From positions 1 through 36,168 of the forward strand of contig JADFSR010000036.1 of assembly GCA_022560615.1 (NCBI GenBank): a stretch of 36,168 nucleotides of DNA. Reading direction: 5' to 3'. The notes beneath the pieces were generated by a model that saw nothing but the letters and a program-made list of their open reading frames with translations, did no database searches and was not told the origin of the DNA. Shown here piece after piece: positions 15,108 to 23,819 of this stretch (positions are counted from its first letter, which is position 1; each line of letters starts with the position of its first letter). Position numbers and translations under genes: made by a program. Source of the stretch: Gemmatimonadota bacterium. Its GTDB lineage: Bacteria; Gemmatimonadota; Gemmatimonadetes; Longimicrobiales; Gaopeijiaceae.

Positions 15108-16501
15108 GGCGTCGCTCCCCCCGGCCAAGCCTCGGCGACGCGGCGCACGAGGTCGCCCTCTTCCTCGGCATCGACGGTCCGTGGATCGAGCAGCACCCGC
15201 CCATCAGCGATGCGCGCGATCACCGGGGGACGGCCAGTGCGCAGGCGAGCAGCGAACGCTTCCGCCCCGTCCGGGGGGTCGAGCGCGAGCGCCCAGCCGG
15301 ACAACTCCACTCCGGGGTAGGTGCCGCCACCCACTGCGCCCTTCGCTTCGACCAGCGCGGAGGGAACGCCCGAGTCGGCAAGCTTCTGGGCGAGGGCGGT
15401 CGCGCGCGTTTTCAGCTCCTCCTCGGTGGCCGACAGCATGCGCAGCGTGGGGATCTCGGCGCGTGCCCGTTCCGGGTCCCGATACAGCTGGAGCGTCGCC
15501 TCCAGACCCGCCAGCGTCACCTTGTCGACGCGGAGCGCACGACAGAGCGGATTCACCCGTAGCCGGGCGATGACATCGGCCGCACCGAGCACTAGTCCGG
15601 CCTGGGGACCGCCCAGGAGCTTGTCGCCCGAGACCGTCACGATGTCTGCACCGTTCGAGAGCGACTCGGCGGCCCGGGGCTCCTCGGGCAAAGCGAGCGA
15701 CTCGGCGCGGAGCATGAGCCCCGACCCCAAATCGTGGAGAAGCGGGATGCCGTTGGCTCGAGCCACGCCGGCGAGCGCATGCAACGGCGCCTCCTCCGTG
15801 AAGCCCGTGATACTGAAGTTCGAGCGATGGACCTTCAGGATCGCCGCCACGGAACCATCTGCGCACGCTTCCTCAAAATCGGCGACTCGGGTGCGGTTCG
15901 TACTCCCGACCTCCACCAAGGTCGCGCCGGACCGTTCGAGGATCTCGGCGATGCGAAAACCCCCACCGATCTCGACGAGCTCTCCTCGCGACACCGCCAC
16001 ACCGCGCCCACGTGCCATCGTATTCAGCGCCAAGACCAGCGCGGCCGCGTTGTTGTTCACGACGAGGGCGTCGTCCGCGCCCGTGAGGTCGCACAGAAGC
16101 GACGCGCAGTGGTCGTAGCGTGATCCCCGCCTGCCCTCTTCGAGGTCGTACTCGAGGTTCGAGTAGCCGCGCGCCGCGCGTGCCATCGCGTCGCGGGCAG
16201 CCGCAGCAAGTGGAGCGCGCCCCAAGTTGGTATGCAGCACCACGCCCGTTGCGTTAATCACCGCGCGTAGCGACGGCTCGTCCTTCCGAACGAGGTGGTC
16301 CTCTACTTCACTGACATACAGTTCAGGGCCGTCGATCCCCGCGACCTCCGTACCGCACTTCACTTGCTCGCGCACATCGGCGATGACCGAACGAAGTGCC
16401 TCGAGCACGCGTGCGCGAGGGTACGCGGCCAGCAGCGCAGCGAACGACTCCTCTTCGAGCAGCACGTCGACGGACGGAATGGACCTCCGAGGATCTGTCA
16501 T
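15104..16501 (-). CDS. selA: L-seryl-tRNA(Sec) selenium transferase
   Basis: This PLP enzyme converts Ser-tRNA(Sec) to Sec-tRNA(Sec). The 465-residue product has INATGVVLHTNLGRAPL, EYDLEEGRRGSRYDH, VVNNNAAA, LPLLHDLGSG-like LLHDLGSGLM, and SGDKLLGGPQAG with the PLP Lys at position 294, close to Lys295 of E. coli SelA. Length is normal. The ATG overlaps the upstream lipoprotein stop (ATGA). selB, selD, tRNA-Sec and a selenoprotein are not visible in this window. Confidence 0.96.
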   Translation of the reverse strand: MTDPRRSIPSVDVLLEEESFAALLAAYPRARVLEALRSVIADVREQVKCGTEVAGIDGPELYVSEVEDHLVRKDEPSLRAVINATGVVLHTNLGRAPLAAAARDAMARAARGYSNLEYDLEEGRRGSRYDHCASLLCDLTGADDALVVNNNAAALVLALNTMARGRGVAVSRGELVEIGGGFRIAEILERSGATLVEVGSTNRTRVADFEEACADGSVAAILKVHRSNFSITGFTEEAPLHALAGVARANGIPLLHDLGSGLMLRAESLALPEEPRAAESLSNGADIVTVSGDKLLGGPQAGLVLGAADVIARLRVNPLCRALRVDKVTLAGLEATLQLYRDPERARAEIPTLRMLSATEEELKTRATALAQKLADSGVPSALVEAKGAVGGGTYPGVELSGWALALDPPDGAEAFAARLRTGRPPVIARIADGRVLLDPRTVDAEEEGDLVRRVAEAWPGGATP

Positions 16502-18027
16502 CGTGAGGCCGGGCGACGAGGCGTGGTCCGCGCGGCCGTGTCGGGGACCGCGCTGGTGTCGGGAACCGCGAGCGAGTCCTCCGCGGAAGCGGTGTCGGTG
16601 GGCAGCTCGGCCGGTTGAAGGACGAGCGCGGCGCTCCCGCCGCCGAGCGGTACGGCCGTGATGTTCCTCACGGCACTGACAACGAGCCGGTACGGGCTGT
16701 TCGGCACGAGCGTCGCTCCGAGAATCGTGACGATCTGTCTCGAGGGCAGTCGCTCACCGGCCGGCCCGGTCTGTCCTCTTGCCGGCGTCACACCGGGGCC
16801 GGGAGGTCTTGGACGCGCAGTGGGGCGGCCGTTCAGGCCGGTCGGGGCCATACGCCGGGCCGGAGGCGCCACCACCCGCTCCGCCTCGGCGGGATCCTCC
16901 GGCGCAGGATCCTCCGCCGCGGGGTCGACGATCGTGACGGTGTCGGCTACGCTCGCGCTATCGACTTCCCCAACCGCGGTGCTGTCTTGCGCGACCGTGC
17001 TGTCCTGCGCGGCGGCCTCGGCGGCCTCGGCGTCTCGTACCACCGCCTCGAGGGAGTCGAGGACCGCGAACGAGTCTGCGATCTCCTCGGCGTACGCCAC
17101 GTACTCGTGCTCGTGGAAGACACGCGCCGCCACTACGCCCACGCTGTCTTCATCGAGCACCGTGACGATCACGCCGGCGAGCGGAAAGTCCGGATCCAGG
17201 TAGTCGTCGAACTCGATGAGCGCGGTGATCGAATCCAGCGCCGTGACACTCGTGACCCGGGCAGGCGTCGTGTCCGGCTGGAGCACCGCGATGTCCGTGA
17301 AGAGCGTGTCGGCCTCGTACACCAGCTGCCGCCGCGCACCCTGCACCTCCATCAAATCCACGACGCCGTCGCGATTCCGATCCTCGAACGCCGTGAGCTG
17401 GAAGCGGCCAGCGCGTCGCCCGTCGACCTCGATCGCGGTGGGTACGAAGCGCAGCGCGAACACCCCGTCGGCGTCGGTCATGGCCAGGTGCACGGACGAG
17501 TCGCCCTCAGTCTCCACCGCGCGGACTTCGTAGTCCGCCGCGCCCAGTCCGGTGAGACGGTCCCAGACGATGCCCGCGATCGTCGTGGGCACGGGAGTCG
17601 GGCCGGTCGAGAAAACGAGCTCGAATTGGTCACGCATCTGGTTGCCGAACAGGTCGCGGATCACGGGCAGCAGCGTGACTCGATACACGCGGTCGGGCTC
17701 GAAGCCACCGTCCACGTCGATCACTAGGCTGCGCCGCTCGTGGCGCACGCGCAGATCTCCCAAGCGTGGCGACAGCACCACCGCGTCTTCGAGTGTGCCC
17801 CTAGCGACTTGCTCACTGATGCGCTCGTCGAAGTCGAAGCGAATCGAGCCCGAGAAGTCCGGAACCACAGCAAACGTATCAGGCGTGGTGGACACCACGA
17901 CCGGGGGTCGGCGGTCTTCCGGGCCTCCCCGCGGTGCCCCCTGCTGTGCACACGCGGCGACCAAGGCCACGGCCATCGCGACCGCGGCGACGGTGACCCT
18001 CCGCCGAGCCTGCGCGGGCGTGGGCAC
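16498..18027 (-). CDS. Lipoprotein with N-terminal bacterial Ig-like domain
   Basis: The 509-residue product has a lipoprotein signal (VAAVAMAVALVAAC, Cys26). Residues about 40-150 read RPPVVVSTTPDTFAVVP and SGSIRFDFDERISEQ...FSTGPTP, a Big_5/SbsA-type Ig-like domain. Residues about 150-240 are a second beta-rich segment (GIVWDRLTGLGAADYEVRAV...FRLTAFEDRNRDG-type strands). A low-complexity Ala/Glu/Asp/Pro stretch follows before a C-terminal beta segment. The role is unknown; it is a cell-envelope protein whose stop overlaps the selA start. Confidence 0.8.
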   Translation of the reverse strand: MPTPAQARRRVTVAAVAMAVALVAACAQQGAPRGGPEDRRPPVVVSTTPDTFAVVPDFSGSIRFDFDERISEQVARGTLEDAVVLSPRLGDLRVRHERRSLVIDVDGGFEPDRVYRVTLLPVIRDLFGNQMRDQFELVFSTGPTPVPTTIAGIVWDRLTGLGAADYEVRAVETEGDSSVHLAMTDADGVFALRFVPTAIEVDGRRAGRFQLTAFEDRNRDGVVDLMEVQGARRQLVYEADTLFTDIAVLQPDTTPARVTSVTALDSITALIEFDDYLDPDFPLAGVIVTVLDEDSVGVVAARVFHEHEYVAYAEEIADSFAVLDSLEAVVRDAEAAEAAAQDSTVAQDSTAVGEVDSASVADTVTIVDPAAEDPAPEDPAEAERVVAPPARRMAPTGLNGRPTARPRPPGPGVTPARGQTGPAGERLPSRQIVTILGATLVPNSPYRLVVSAVRNITAVPLGGGSAALVLQPAELPTDTASAEDSLAVPDTSAVPDTAARTTPRRPASR

Positions 18028-18053
18028 GGTCGCGCCGGAACACAGATCGGCGC

Positions 18054-20810
18054 TCAGGAGGCTCCGCCCTCGAGCCCGGTCAGCTTCTCCTGCAGCTTAC
18101 TCGCCTGCTCCTCGTACTGGGCGAGCTTGTCGCGCTCCTTTTGCACGACCTCCTCAGGGGCACGGGAGACGAAGTTCTCATGGTCGAGCTTCTTCCGCGT
18201 GCCCGCCGACAACGCTCGCAGTCGCTCGATCCGCTCGCGCAGCCTGGTCCGCTCACGATCGAGGTCGATGACGCCTTCCAGCGGCACGAACAGTTCGCCG
18301 CCCCCGCCGAGCACCGCATGCGCACCGATGCCCGAGCCCTCGCCTTCGTGCACGCCGCCGATGCGCGCCAGACGCTCGAGCGCGGCAGCCTGGGACCGGA
18401 CCGTGTGCAACAGCCTGGAGTTCCGGCCCGTGAGGTGAATCTGGACGCGCTCGCCCTCGGGGACCCCGTACTCCTTTCGCAGCCGTCGGACCTCGACAAC
18501 CAGCTCTCGCAGCGCCTCGAAGTCCCGTTCCGCATCCTCGTCCCGACGGCCGTCGCTGCCGTCCGGCCACGGCGCCACGATCAGGTCCTCCGGGCGCTCG
18601 TCCCCCTCCGGCCACGGCAGTCGCGACCAGAGCTCGGCAGTCACGAAGGGCACGATGGGGTGCAGGAGCCGATACGAGTGGTCGAGCACGGTCACGAGCG
18701 TCGACCGCGCCGCCTCGCGGCCGGCGGCATCGGCGCCCTCCGTGAGCCGCGCCTTCACGAGCTCGAGGTACCAGTCGCACACGTCGCCCCAGAAGAAGTG
18801 GTAGAGGCTCTCCGCGACGTCGTGCAGCCGGTAGCGCTCGAGCCCACGAGTCGCGTTCTCCGAGGCGCTGCGAAGCCTCGACAGGATCCACCGATCTTCG
18901 AGTGCCAGGTCGCCCGCGACCTCGGCGAGCGGTCTCACCGGGGCGTCGCCCAGACTCAGCAACGCGAAGCGGCCCGCGTTCCAGATCTTGTTCGCGAAGT
19001 TGCGTCCGTTCGCGAAGGCTCCCTCGACGTCCTCATGGTCGAGGCTGATGTCGGTGCCCACCGCGGCCTGGCTCACGAGGGTGTAACGCATGGCGTCCGC
19101 ACCGAAGGTGTTCACGACTTCGAGCGGATCGATGCCGTTGCCCAGCGACTTGGACATCTTGCGACCCTTCATGTCGCGGACGGTGCCGTGCAGGTACACC
19201 TCCGTGAACGGAGGCTCACCGAAGAACTCGTAGCCCATCATGATCATGCGAGCGACCCAGAAGAATAGGATCTCGGGCGCGGTGACCATGGCGTGGCCGG
19301 GGTAGAACGCCTCCAAATCCGGGGTCTTCTCGGGCCAGCCGAACACGGAAAACGGCCACAGCTGCGAGCTGAACCAGGTGTCGAGCACGTCAGGGTCCTG
19401 CTCGAGCTCCGTCGAGCCGCACTTCGGGCACTCGCTCGGGTCCTCGCGGGAGACGATCTCCTCGCCACAGGCGCAGTACCACACTGGAATCCGGTGCCCC
19501 CACCAGAGCTGCCGCGAAATACACCAGTCCCGGATGTTCTCCATCCAGTGCTCGTACACGCGCTGCCAGTGGCTCGGCGTGAACGTGATCGTGCCGTCCT
19601 GGGAGGCGCGCAGAGCGGGCTCCGCGAGCGGTTTCATCTTCACGAACCACTGCAGCGACAGACGCGGCTCCACGACGGTGCCGCAGCGGTAGCAGTGAGG
19701 CACCGAGTGCGTGTGCTCGTCCTCACCGGCAACGAGCCCTTGCTCCGCGAGAGCTGCCACGACCGCCTTGCGCGCGTCGAAGCGATCCATGCTCTGGAAC
19801 GCCTGGGGGGCGTTCTCGTTCATGCTGGCTTCGGGCGTCATGACGTTGAGGATCTCGAGTCCCGTCCTCTGCCCGATGTCGAAGTCGTTCGCGTCGTGCG
19901 CCGGCGTGAGCTTCACCATGCCGGACCCGAATTCCGGATCGACGTGGGCGTCGGCGACGATTGGGATCGTGCGGCCCGTGAGCGGCAGCTCGACATCTGC
20001 GCCGACCAGCGACGTGTAGCGCTCGTCCTCCGGGTTCACGGCGACCCCGGTGTCTCCGAGCATCGTCTCGGGCCGGGTGGTCGAGACCGTGAGGTACCAA
20101 CGACCGTCGTCGAGCTGCCCGACCGCGTCGGCTCCGGCCTCGGATGCCGCCCGCGCGGCTCCGCTGGCCGACTCGCTTAGCGGGTAGCGAAGGTGCCAGA
20201 GGCTGCCCTGCGTCTGGTGGCCCTCCGCCTCTTCGTTGGACAGCGCCGTCAGACAGCGGGGACACCAGTTGATGATGTACTCGCCCCGGTAGACGAGACC
20301 CTTCTCGTAGAGGTGCACGAACACCTCTCGCACCGCCCGGCTGAGTTCGTCATCGAGCGTGAACCGCGTGCGGTCCCAGTCGCACGACGCGCCGATCGCC
20401 TTGAGCTGCTCGAGGATCTCCGAGCCGGTCACCTCCACGTGGTTCCACACCGCCTTCACGAACCGCTCACGGCCCAAGTCGTCTCGATGACGTCCTTCCG
20501 CCGCGAGCTTGCGCTCGACCACGTTCTGCGTCGCGATGCCCGCGTGGTCCGTGCCGGGCACCCACAGGGAGGCGCGCCCCTGCATGCGCCGCCAGCGGAT
20601 GAGCACGTCCTGGATCGTATTGTTGAGTCCGTGACCCATGTGCAGCACCGCGGTCACGTTGGGCGGCGGAATCACGATCACGTAGGGATCGGCGCCGTCC
20701 TCCAGTACCCGACTCGCCGGCACGTGGAAGTATCCGCCTTCCTGCCACTTCGCGTAGCGGGCGGGCTCGATGGCCTGCGGGTCTAGCCGGGGCGCCAACT
20801 CTTGAGACAC
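18054..20810 (-). CDS. valS: Valyl-tRNA synthetase
   Basis: This class I synthetase has HMGH (residues 57-60, the HIGH signature), the editing domain, TTRPETMLGDTGVAV, WCISRQLWWGHRIPVW, a zinc-ribbon-like pair (CACGEE...CPKCGS) and GRKMSKSLGN (KMSKS). The C-terminal coiled coil (LDRERTRLRERIERL) is typical of ValS. GTG at 20810 is chosen because GGAG lies seven bases upstream and the protein then starts at the usual place; TTG at 20825 is the alternative. It has 918 residues. Confidence 0.97.
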   Translation of the reverse strand: MSQELAPRLDPQAIEPARYAKWQEGGYFHVPASRVLEDGADPYVIVIPPPNVTAVLHMGHGLNNTIQDVLIRWRRMQGRASLWVPGTDHAGIATQNVVERKLAAEGRHRDDLGRERFVKAVWNHVEVTGSEILEQLKAIGASCDWDRTRFTLDDELSRAVREVFVHLYEKGLVYRGEYIINWCPRCLTALSNEEAEGHQTQGSLWHLRYPLSESASGAARAASEAGADAVGQLDDGRWYLTVSTTRPETMLGDTGVAVNPEDERYTSLVGADVELPLTGRTIPIVADAHVDPEFGSGMVKLTPAHDANDFDIGQRTGLEILNVMTPEASMNENAPQAFQSMDRFDARKAVVAALAEQGLVAGEDEHTHSVPHCYRCGTVVEPRLSLQWFVKMKPLAEPALRASQDGTITFTPSHWQRVYEHWMENIRDWCISRQLWWGHRIPVWYCACGEEIVSREDPSECPKCGSTELEQDPDVLDTWFSSQLWPFSVFGWPEKTPDLEAFYPGHAMVTAPEILFFWVARMIMMGYEFFGEPPFTEVYLHGTVRDMKGRKMSKSLGNGIDPLEVVNTFGADAMRYTLVSQAAVGTDISLDHEDVEGAFANGRNFANKIWNAGRFALLSLGDAPVRPLAEVAGDLALEDRWILSRLRSASENATRGLERYRLHDVAESLYHFFWGDVCDWYLELVKARLTEGADAAGREAARSTLVTVLDHSYRLLHPIVPFVTAELWSRLPWPEGDERPEDLIVAPWPDGSDGRRDEDAERDFEALRELVVEVRRLRKEYGVPEGERVQIHLTGRNSRLLHTVRSQAAALERLARIGGVHEGEGSGIGAHAVLGGGGELFVPLEGVIDLDRERTRLRERIERLRALSAGTRKKLDHENFVSRAPEEVVQKERDKLAQYEEQASKLQEKLTGLEGGAS

Positions 20811-20914
20811 GTCAGCTCCGATCAATACGGGTGCCGGGAACGGATTCGCTCGAAGCCAGAAAGATGGCGAGCCCTCGATAGCTTCGGAACCGCTATACGG
20901 CCTTGGTGCCCAGG

Positions 20915-21730
20915 CTATCGGCGCGAGCGCGTCGTATCCGCCTGAGCCGCCGCCCGCTCGCGGTCACGCCGCTCGCGAATCGCTTCCTGGCGCACCTTCC
21001 ATACGTCTTCGACGTCGTAGCGCGCGCTTTGGCGCATGATCTCGTCCCACTGCCACTGCCGTTGGGCGACCTCGTCACGCTTGCCGACGGGGACACCGAA
21101 CAGGTGAGTGCCAGGTAGAACCACATCGCCCAAATAGATCTTGCCGTCTGCGACGCCCCAGCGCTTACCGTCACTGTCGGTGAAGGTCCAATCGGTGAGC
21201 CGCGCCTCCGCCGCCTCCGCCGCCGCGAGCGAGTCGGCCCAATCCGCGATTCGGCCACGGAGCGCTAGCTCCTCGCGCTGCTCCAGGCTCAGGTCGGTGA
21301 GCCTTGGATCGATAGGCCTCCACAGACGTTCGTCGGTGAGCCGGGGACGGAGCAATTCGGCCCCAGTGAGAGGCGGAGGCGTGAAATCGAGGCCCGGTTC
21401 CGCCTCGAAGATCAACGGGGTCGGAGCCACCTCGGGCGACTCGATCTCCTCGATCTCGGTCGGGTCGTCCGGTCGCTCGAGGTCCGCCTGGGCCAGCTCG
21501 ATGAGGCGCAGTAGCTCCAGAGCGTCAGAGCTGCCCGTGAAGTCGGGGAACGGGAGGCGCGCATCCTCCTGCTGCAACGTGCCGTAGCTCTGGTACAAAC
21601 CGAGGAGCAAGACGTGGATCGCGACCGAGATGCCGAAGGACGTCCACACGACCCGGCGAGACCCGAGCCCCGACCGCTCTCGACCGGCACCCCGATCGGA
21701 GCGATTCGTGTAACCCCCGTGAGCTTGCAT
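20915..21730 (-). CDS. Single-pass inner-membrane protein, function unknown
   Basis: The 271-residue product has a short basic cytoplasmic N-terminus, one helix (VVWTSFGISVAIHVLLLGLY, about residues 29-48), then a Pro/Glu-rich linker and a charged helical C-terminus. The layout (anchor, Pro-rich periplasmic linker, folded end) resembles TonB-like or scaffold proteins, but the C-terminus has no TonB signature. AGGAAG precedes the ATG. It lies between the aminotransferase and valS. Confidence 0.7.
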   Translation of the reverse strand: MQAHGGYTNRSDRGAGRERSGLGSRRVVWTSFGISVAIHVLLLGLYQSYGTLQQEDARLPFPDFTGSSDALELLRLIELAQADLERPDDPTEIEEIESPEVAPTPLIFEAEPGLDFTPPPLTGAELLRPRLTDERLWRPIDPRLTDLSLEQREELALRGRIADWADSLAAAEAAEARLTDWTFTDSDGKRWGVADGKIYLGDVVLPGTHLFGVPVGKRDEVAQRQWQWDEIMRQSARYDVEDVWKVRQEAIRERRDRERAAAQADTTRSRR

Positions 21731-21763
21731 TTGTCTTCCTAAACCGCCTTCGGAGCCCCGTTC

Positions 21764-22927
21764 CTAGTTACGAAGCCGACCGAGCCTTTGCGTCGCCTCC
21801 AACATACGCTCCTCGGTGACCGTGAGCGCGATACGGAAGAAACCTTCTCCGCCTGCGCCGAGCGCGCGCCCGGGCATGATGATCACGCCCTCCTGCTCGA
21901 GCGCCCTCGTCGCGAAAGCCCGCGACGACCCGCCTCCTGGAACCGGCACCCACACGTACATGGTTGCCTTGGGCACGGTGGCATCGAAATCGGCCTCCCG
22001 CAGACCCCGGACCGCCACGTCCCGACGCCGCTCGAAGGTGGCGACGTTGCCGGGCACCCACTCTTCCCAGCTCTCGAGCGCGGCGACGCCCGCGGCTTGG
22101 ACTGCGAGAAACTGCCCCGTATCCATGAACGACTTCACCTTCGAAAGCGCCGCTATGATATCGCGGTTTCCGGCCACCCACCCCAGCCGCCACCCCGTCA
22201 TGTTGTACGTCTTGGACAGGGAGTGAAATTCGACCGCGACGTCGCGAGCTCCGTCGAACTCGAGGATGCTACGCGGCCGATACCCGTCGAAGGCGATCTC
22301 GGAGTACGCGTTGTCGTGGACGAGGACTGCTTCGCGCTCGGCGCAGAACCGGATCGACTGCTCGAAGTAGTCGTCCGGCGCGGTCGCAGTTGTAGGGTTG
22401 TTGGGATAGTTGAGATACAGAAGTCGCGTGCGGCTCGCGACCGACTCGGAAAGCTCGTCGAGCGGGATCAGGAAGTCGTTCTCGGGGCGTAGCGCGACGA
22501 GGTGGGGCTCACCGCCCGCCAGTGTCACGCCGCCCAGGTAGGCCTGATAGCCTGGATCTGGGATGACCGCCGCGTCACCTTCGTTCAGGAACGCGAACGG
22601 AAGGTGAGAGATCCCGTCCTTGGACCCGATGAGCGGTAGCACCTCGGCCCACGGGTCCACGGAGACCCCGAATCTGCGCCGCATCCAGCTGGCGATCTGC
22701 TCGCGGAAGGCGGGCAGCCCCATCTGGAACGGGTAACGCGAGTGAGCGTTATCGCCCGCGACTTCGCGTAGTCGCTCGACGACCGCAGGCGGTGGATCCA
22801 AGCTCGCGTCTCCAGCGCCCAGATCGATCACGTCGACGCCTTCAGCCTCGAGTCTTGTGCGCGCCGCCCTCATCTCCGCGAGCGGAAAGTCCGGGAGCGC
22901 CTCGAAGCGTGTGCTGCGTCGCGTCAT
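21764..22927 (-). CDS. Class I/II aminotransferase, LL-diaminopimelate aminotransferase-like
   Basis: This is a fold-type I PLP enzyme of 387 residues: IDLGAGDASLDPPPAVVERL, YPFQMGLPAFREQIASW, LYLNYPNNPTTA, VHDNAYSEIAFDG, and SLSKTYNMTGWRLGWVAGN with the PLP Lys. This pattern is closest to the DapL/AspC-like group that makes LL-diaminopimelate for lysine and peptidoglycan. Alanine- or aspartate-specific relatives share most of it, so the substrate is not certain. The start ATG lies two bases after the FAH gene in the reverse sense; GAGGAG is the ribosome site of this unit's neighbour junction. Confidence 0.85.
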   Translation of the reverse strand: MTRRSTRFEALPDFPLAEMRAARTRLEAEGVDVIDLGAGDASLDPPPAVVERLREVAGDNAHSRYPFQMGLPAFREQIASWMRRRFGVSVDPWAEVLPLIGSKDGISHLPFAFLNEGDAAVIPDPGYQAYLGGVTLAGGEPHLVALRPENDFLIPLDELSESVASRTRLLYLNYPNNPTTATAPDDYFEQSIRFCAEREAVLVHDNAYSEIAFDGYRPRSILEFDGARDVAVEFHSLSKTYNMTGWRLGWVAGNRDIIAALSKVKSFMDTGQFLAVQAAGVAALESWEEWVPGNVATFERRRDVAVRGLREADFDATVPKATMYVWVPVPGGGSSRAFATRALEQEGVIIMPGRALGAGGEGFFRIALTVTEERMLEATQRLGRLRN

Positions 22928-22929
22928 GC

Positions 22930-23550
22930 CTACTCCTCGCGGACCCGATTCGCGACCTCGCCGACACCCGCGACGTGCACGACGACTTCGTCCCCGTCGG
23001 CGAGCGGGCCAATCCCGGATGGCGTGCCCGTCGCGATGACATCTCCAGGCTCGAGCGTCATGAAGCGCGTGATGTGTTCAATCAGGACGGGGATCGGGAA
23101 GACCATGTCCTGCACGGGAGAGTCCTGACGCACGTCACCGTTTACGCGTGTCGTGACGCGGAGGCCGTCCAGGTCCACTTCCCCGAGGGGGGTCACCGAG
23201 CCGATGGGGCAGAACGTGTCGAAGCCCTTCGCCCGGCTCCACTGCCCGTCCGCGTTCTGGAGCTCGCGCGCGGTGACGTCATTCACAGGCGCGAATCCGG
23301 CGACGTGCTCCCAAGCAGCATCCGCGGCCACGTTCCGCGCACGGACGCCGATCACCACTCCGATCTCTCCCTCGAAGTCCACTCGCCCCGCCCAGGTCGG
23401 CATGACGATGTCGTCCCCCGTGCGGATGATCGCAGACGGTGGCTTCAGGAAAATCAGTGGCTCACTGGGAACGTCGTGGCCGAGCTCAGCCGCGTGCTTC
23501 GCAAAGTTCTGCCCGACGCAGACGATCTTGGACGGAAAAGGCAGGGACAT
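22930..23550 (-). CDS. Fumarylacetoacetate hydrolase-family protein
   Basis: ATG at 23550 begins MSLPFPSKIVCVGQNFAKHA, the normal start of small FAH enzymes; a longer frame upstream is not needed. The metal-binding set is in VDFEGEIGVVIG (two Glu) and the Asp near VNDVTAREL. KGFDTFCPIG and TGTPSGIGPL are family hallmarks. Members cleave acylpyruvates or decarboxylate oxaloacetate; the substrate here is unknown. Its last codons supply the GAGGAG ribosome site for the aminotransferase two bases downstream. Confidence 0.9.
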   Translation of the reverse strand: MSLPFPSKIVCVGQNFAKHAAELGHDVPSEPLIFLKPPSAIIRTGDDIVMPTWAGRVDFEGEIGVVIGVRARNVAADAAWEHVAGFAPVNDVTARELQNADGQWSRAKGFDTFCPIGSVTPLGEVDLDGLRVTTRVNGDVRQDSPVQDMVFPIPVLIEHITRFMTLEPGDVIATGTPSGIGPLADGDEVVVHVAGVGEVANRVREE

Positions 23551-23567
23551 CTGAAGTCTGGATGGCT

Positions 23568-23768
23568 TCAGGCGTCGCTCGGCCGCGTGTGGATCCAGGT
23601 GCCGATCAGCGCCCCGAGGCCAGCGATGGCCAGAAGGCCCGCGATCACAGTCCACCAGAAGCCGAGGTCCGAGTGACCCGCGTCCCATCCGGCGCTGCCG
23701 TTGCGGAACGCGCCTGAGGCCATGCCCAGCCAGACCACGCCCACGCCCATTCCGAAGATCCGTCTCAT
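23568..23768 (-). CDS. Small two-helix membrane protein
   Basis: This 66-residue frame has a hydrophobic N-terminus (IFGMGVGVVWLGMASGAF) and a strong transmembrane helix (FWWTVIAGLLAIAGLGALIG). It sits in the gap between dinG and the FAH gene, in the same direction, 18 bases before the FAH start. No clear ribosome site and no family recognised. The composition is convincingly protein-like for a membrane peptide. Confidence 0.55.
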   Translation of the reverse strand: MRRIFGMGVGVVWLGMASGAFRNGSAGWDAGHSDLGFWWTVIAGLLAIAGLGALIGTWIHTRPSDA

Positions 23769-23819
23769 GGATGGAATCTAGGCGGCCTCGCTCACCGCAC
23801 CAAGAGCGCCCGCCATGGC

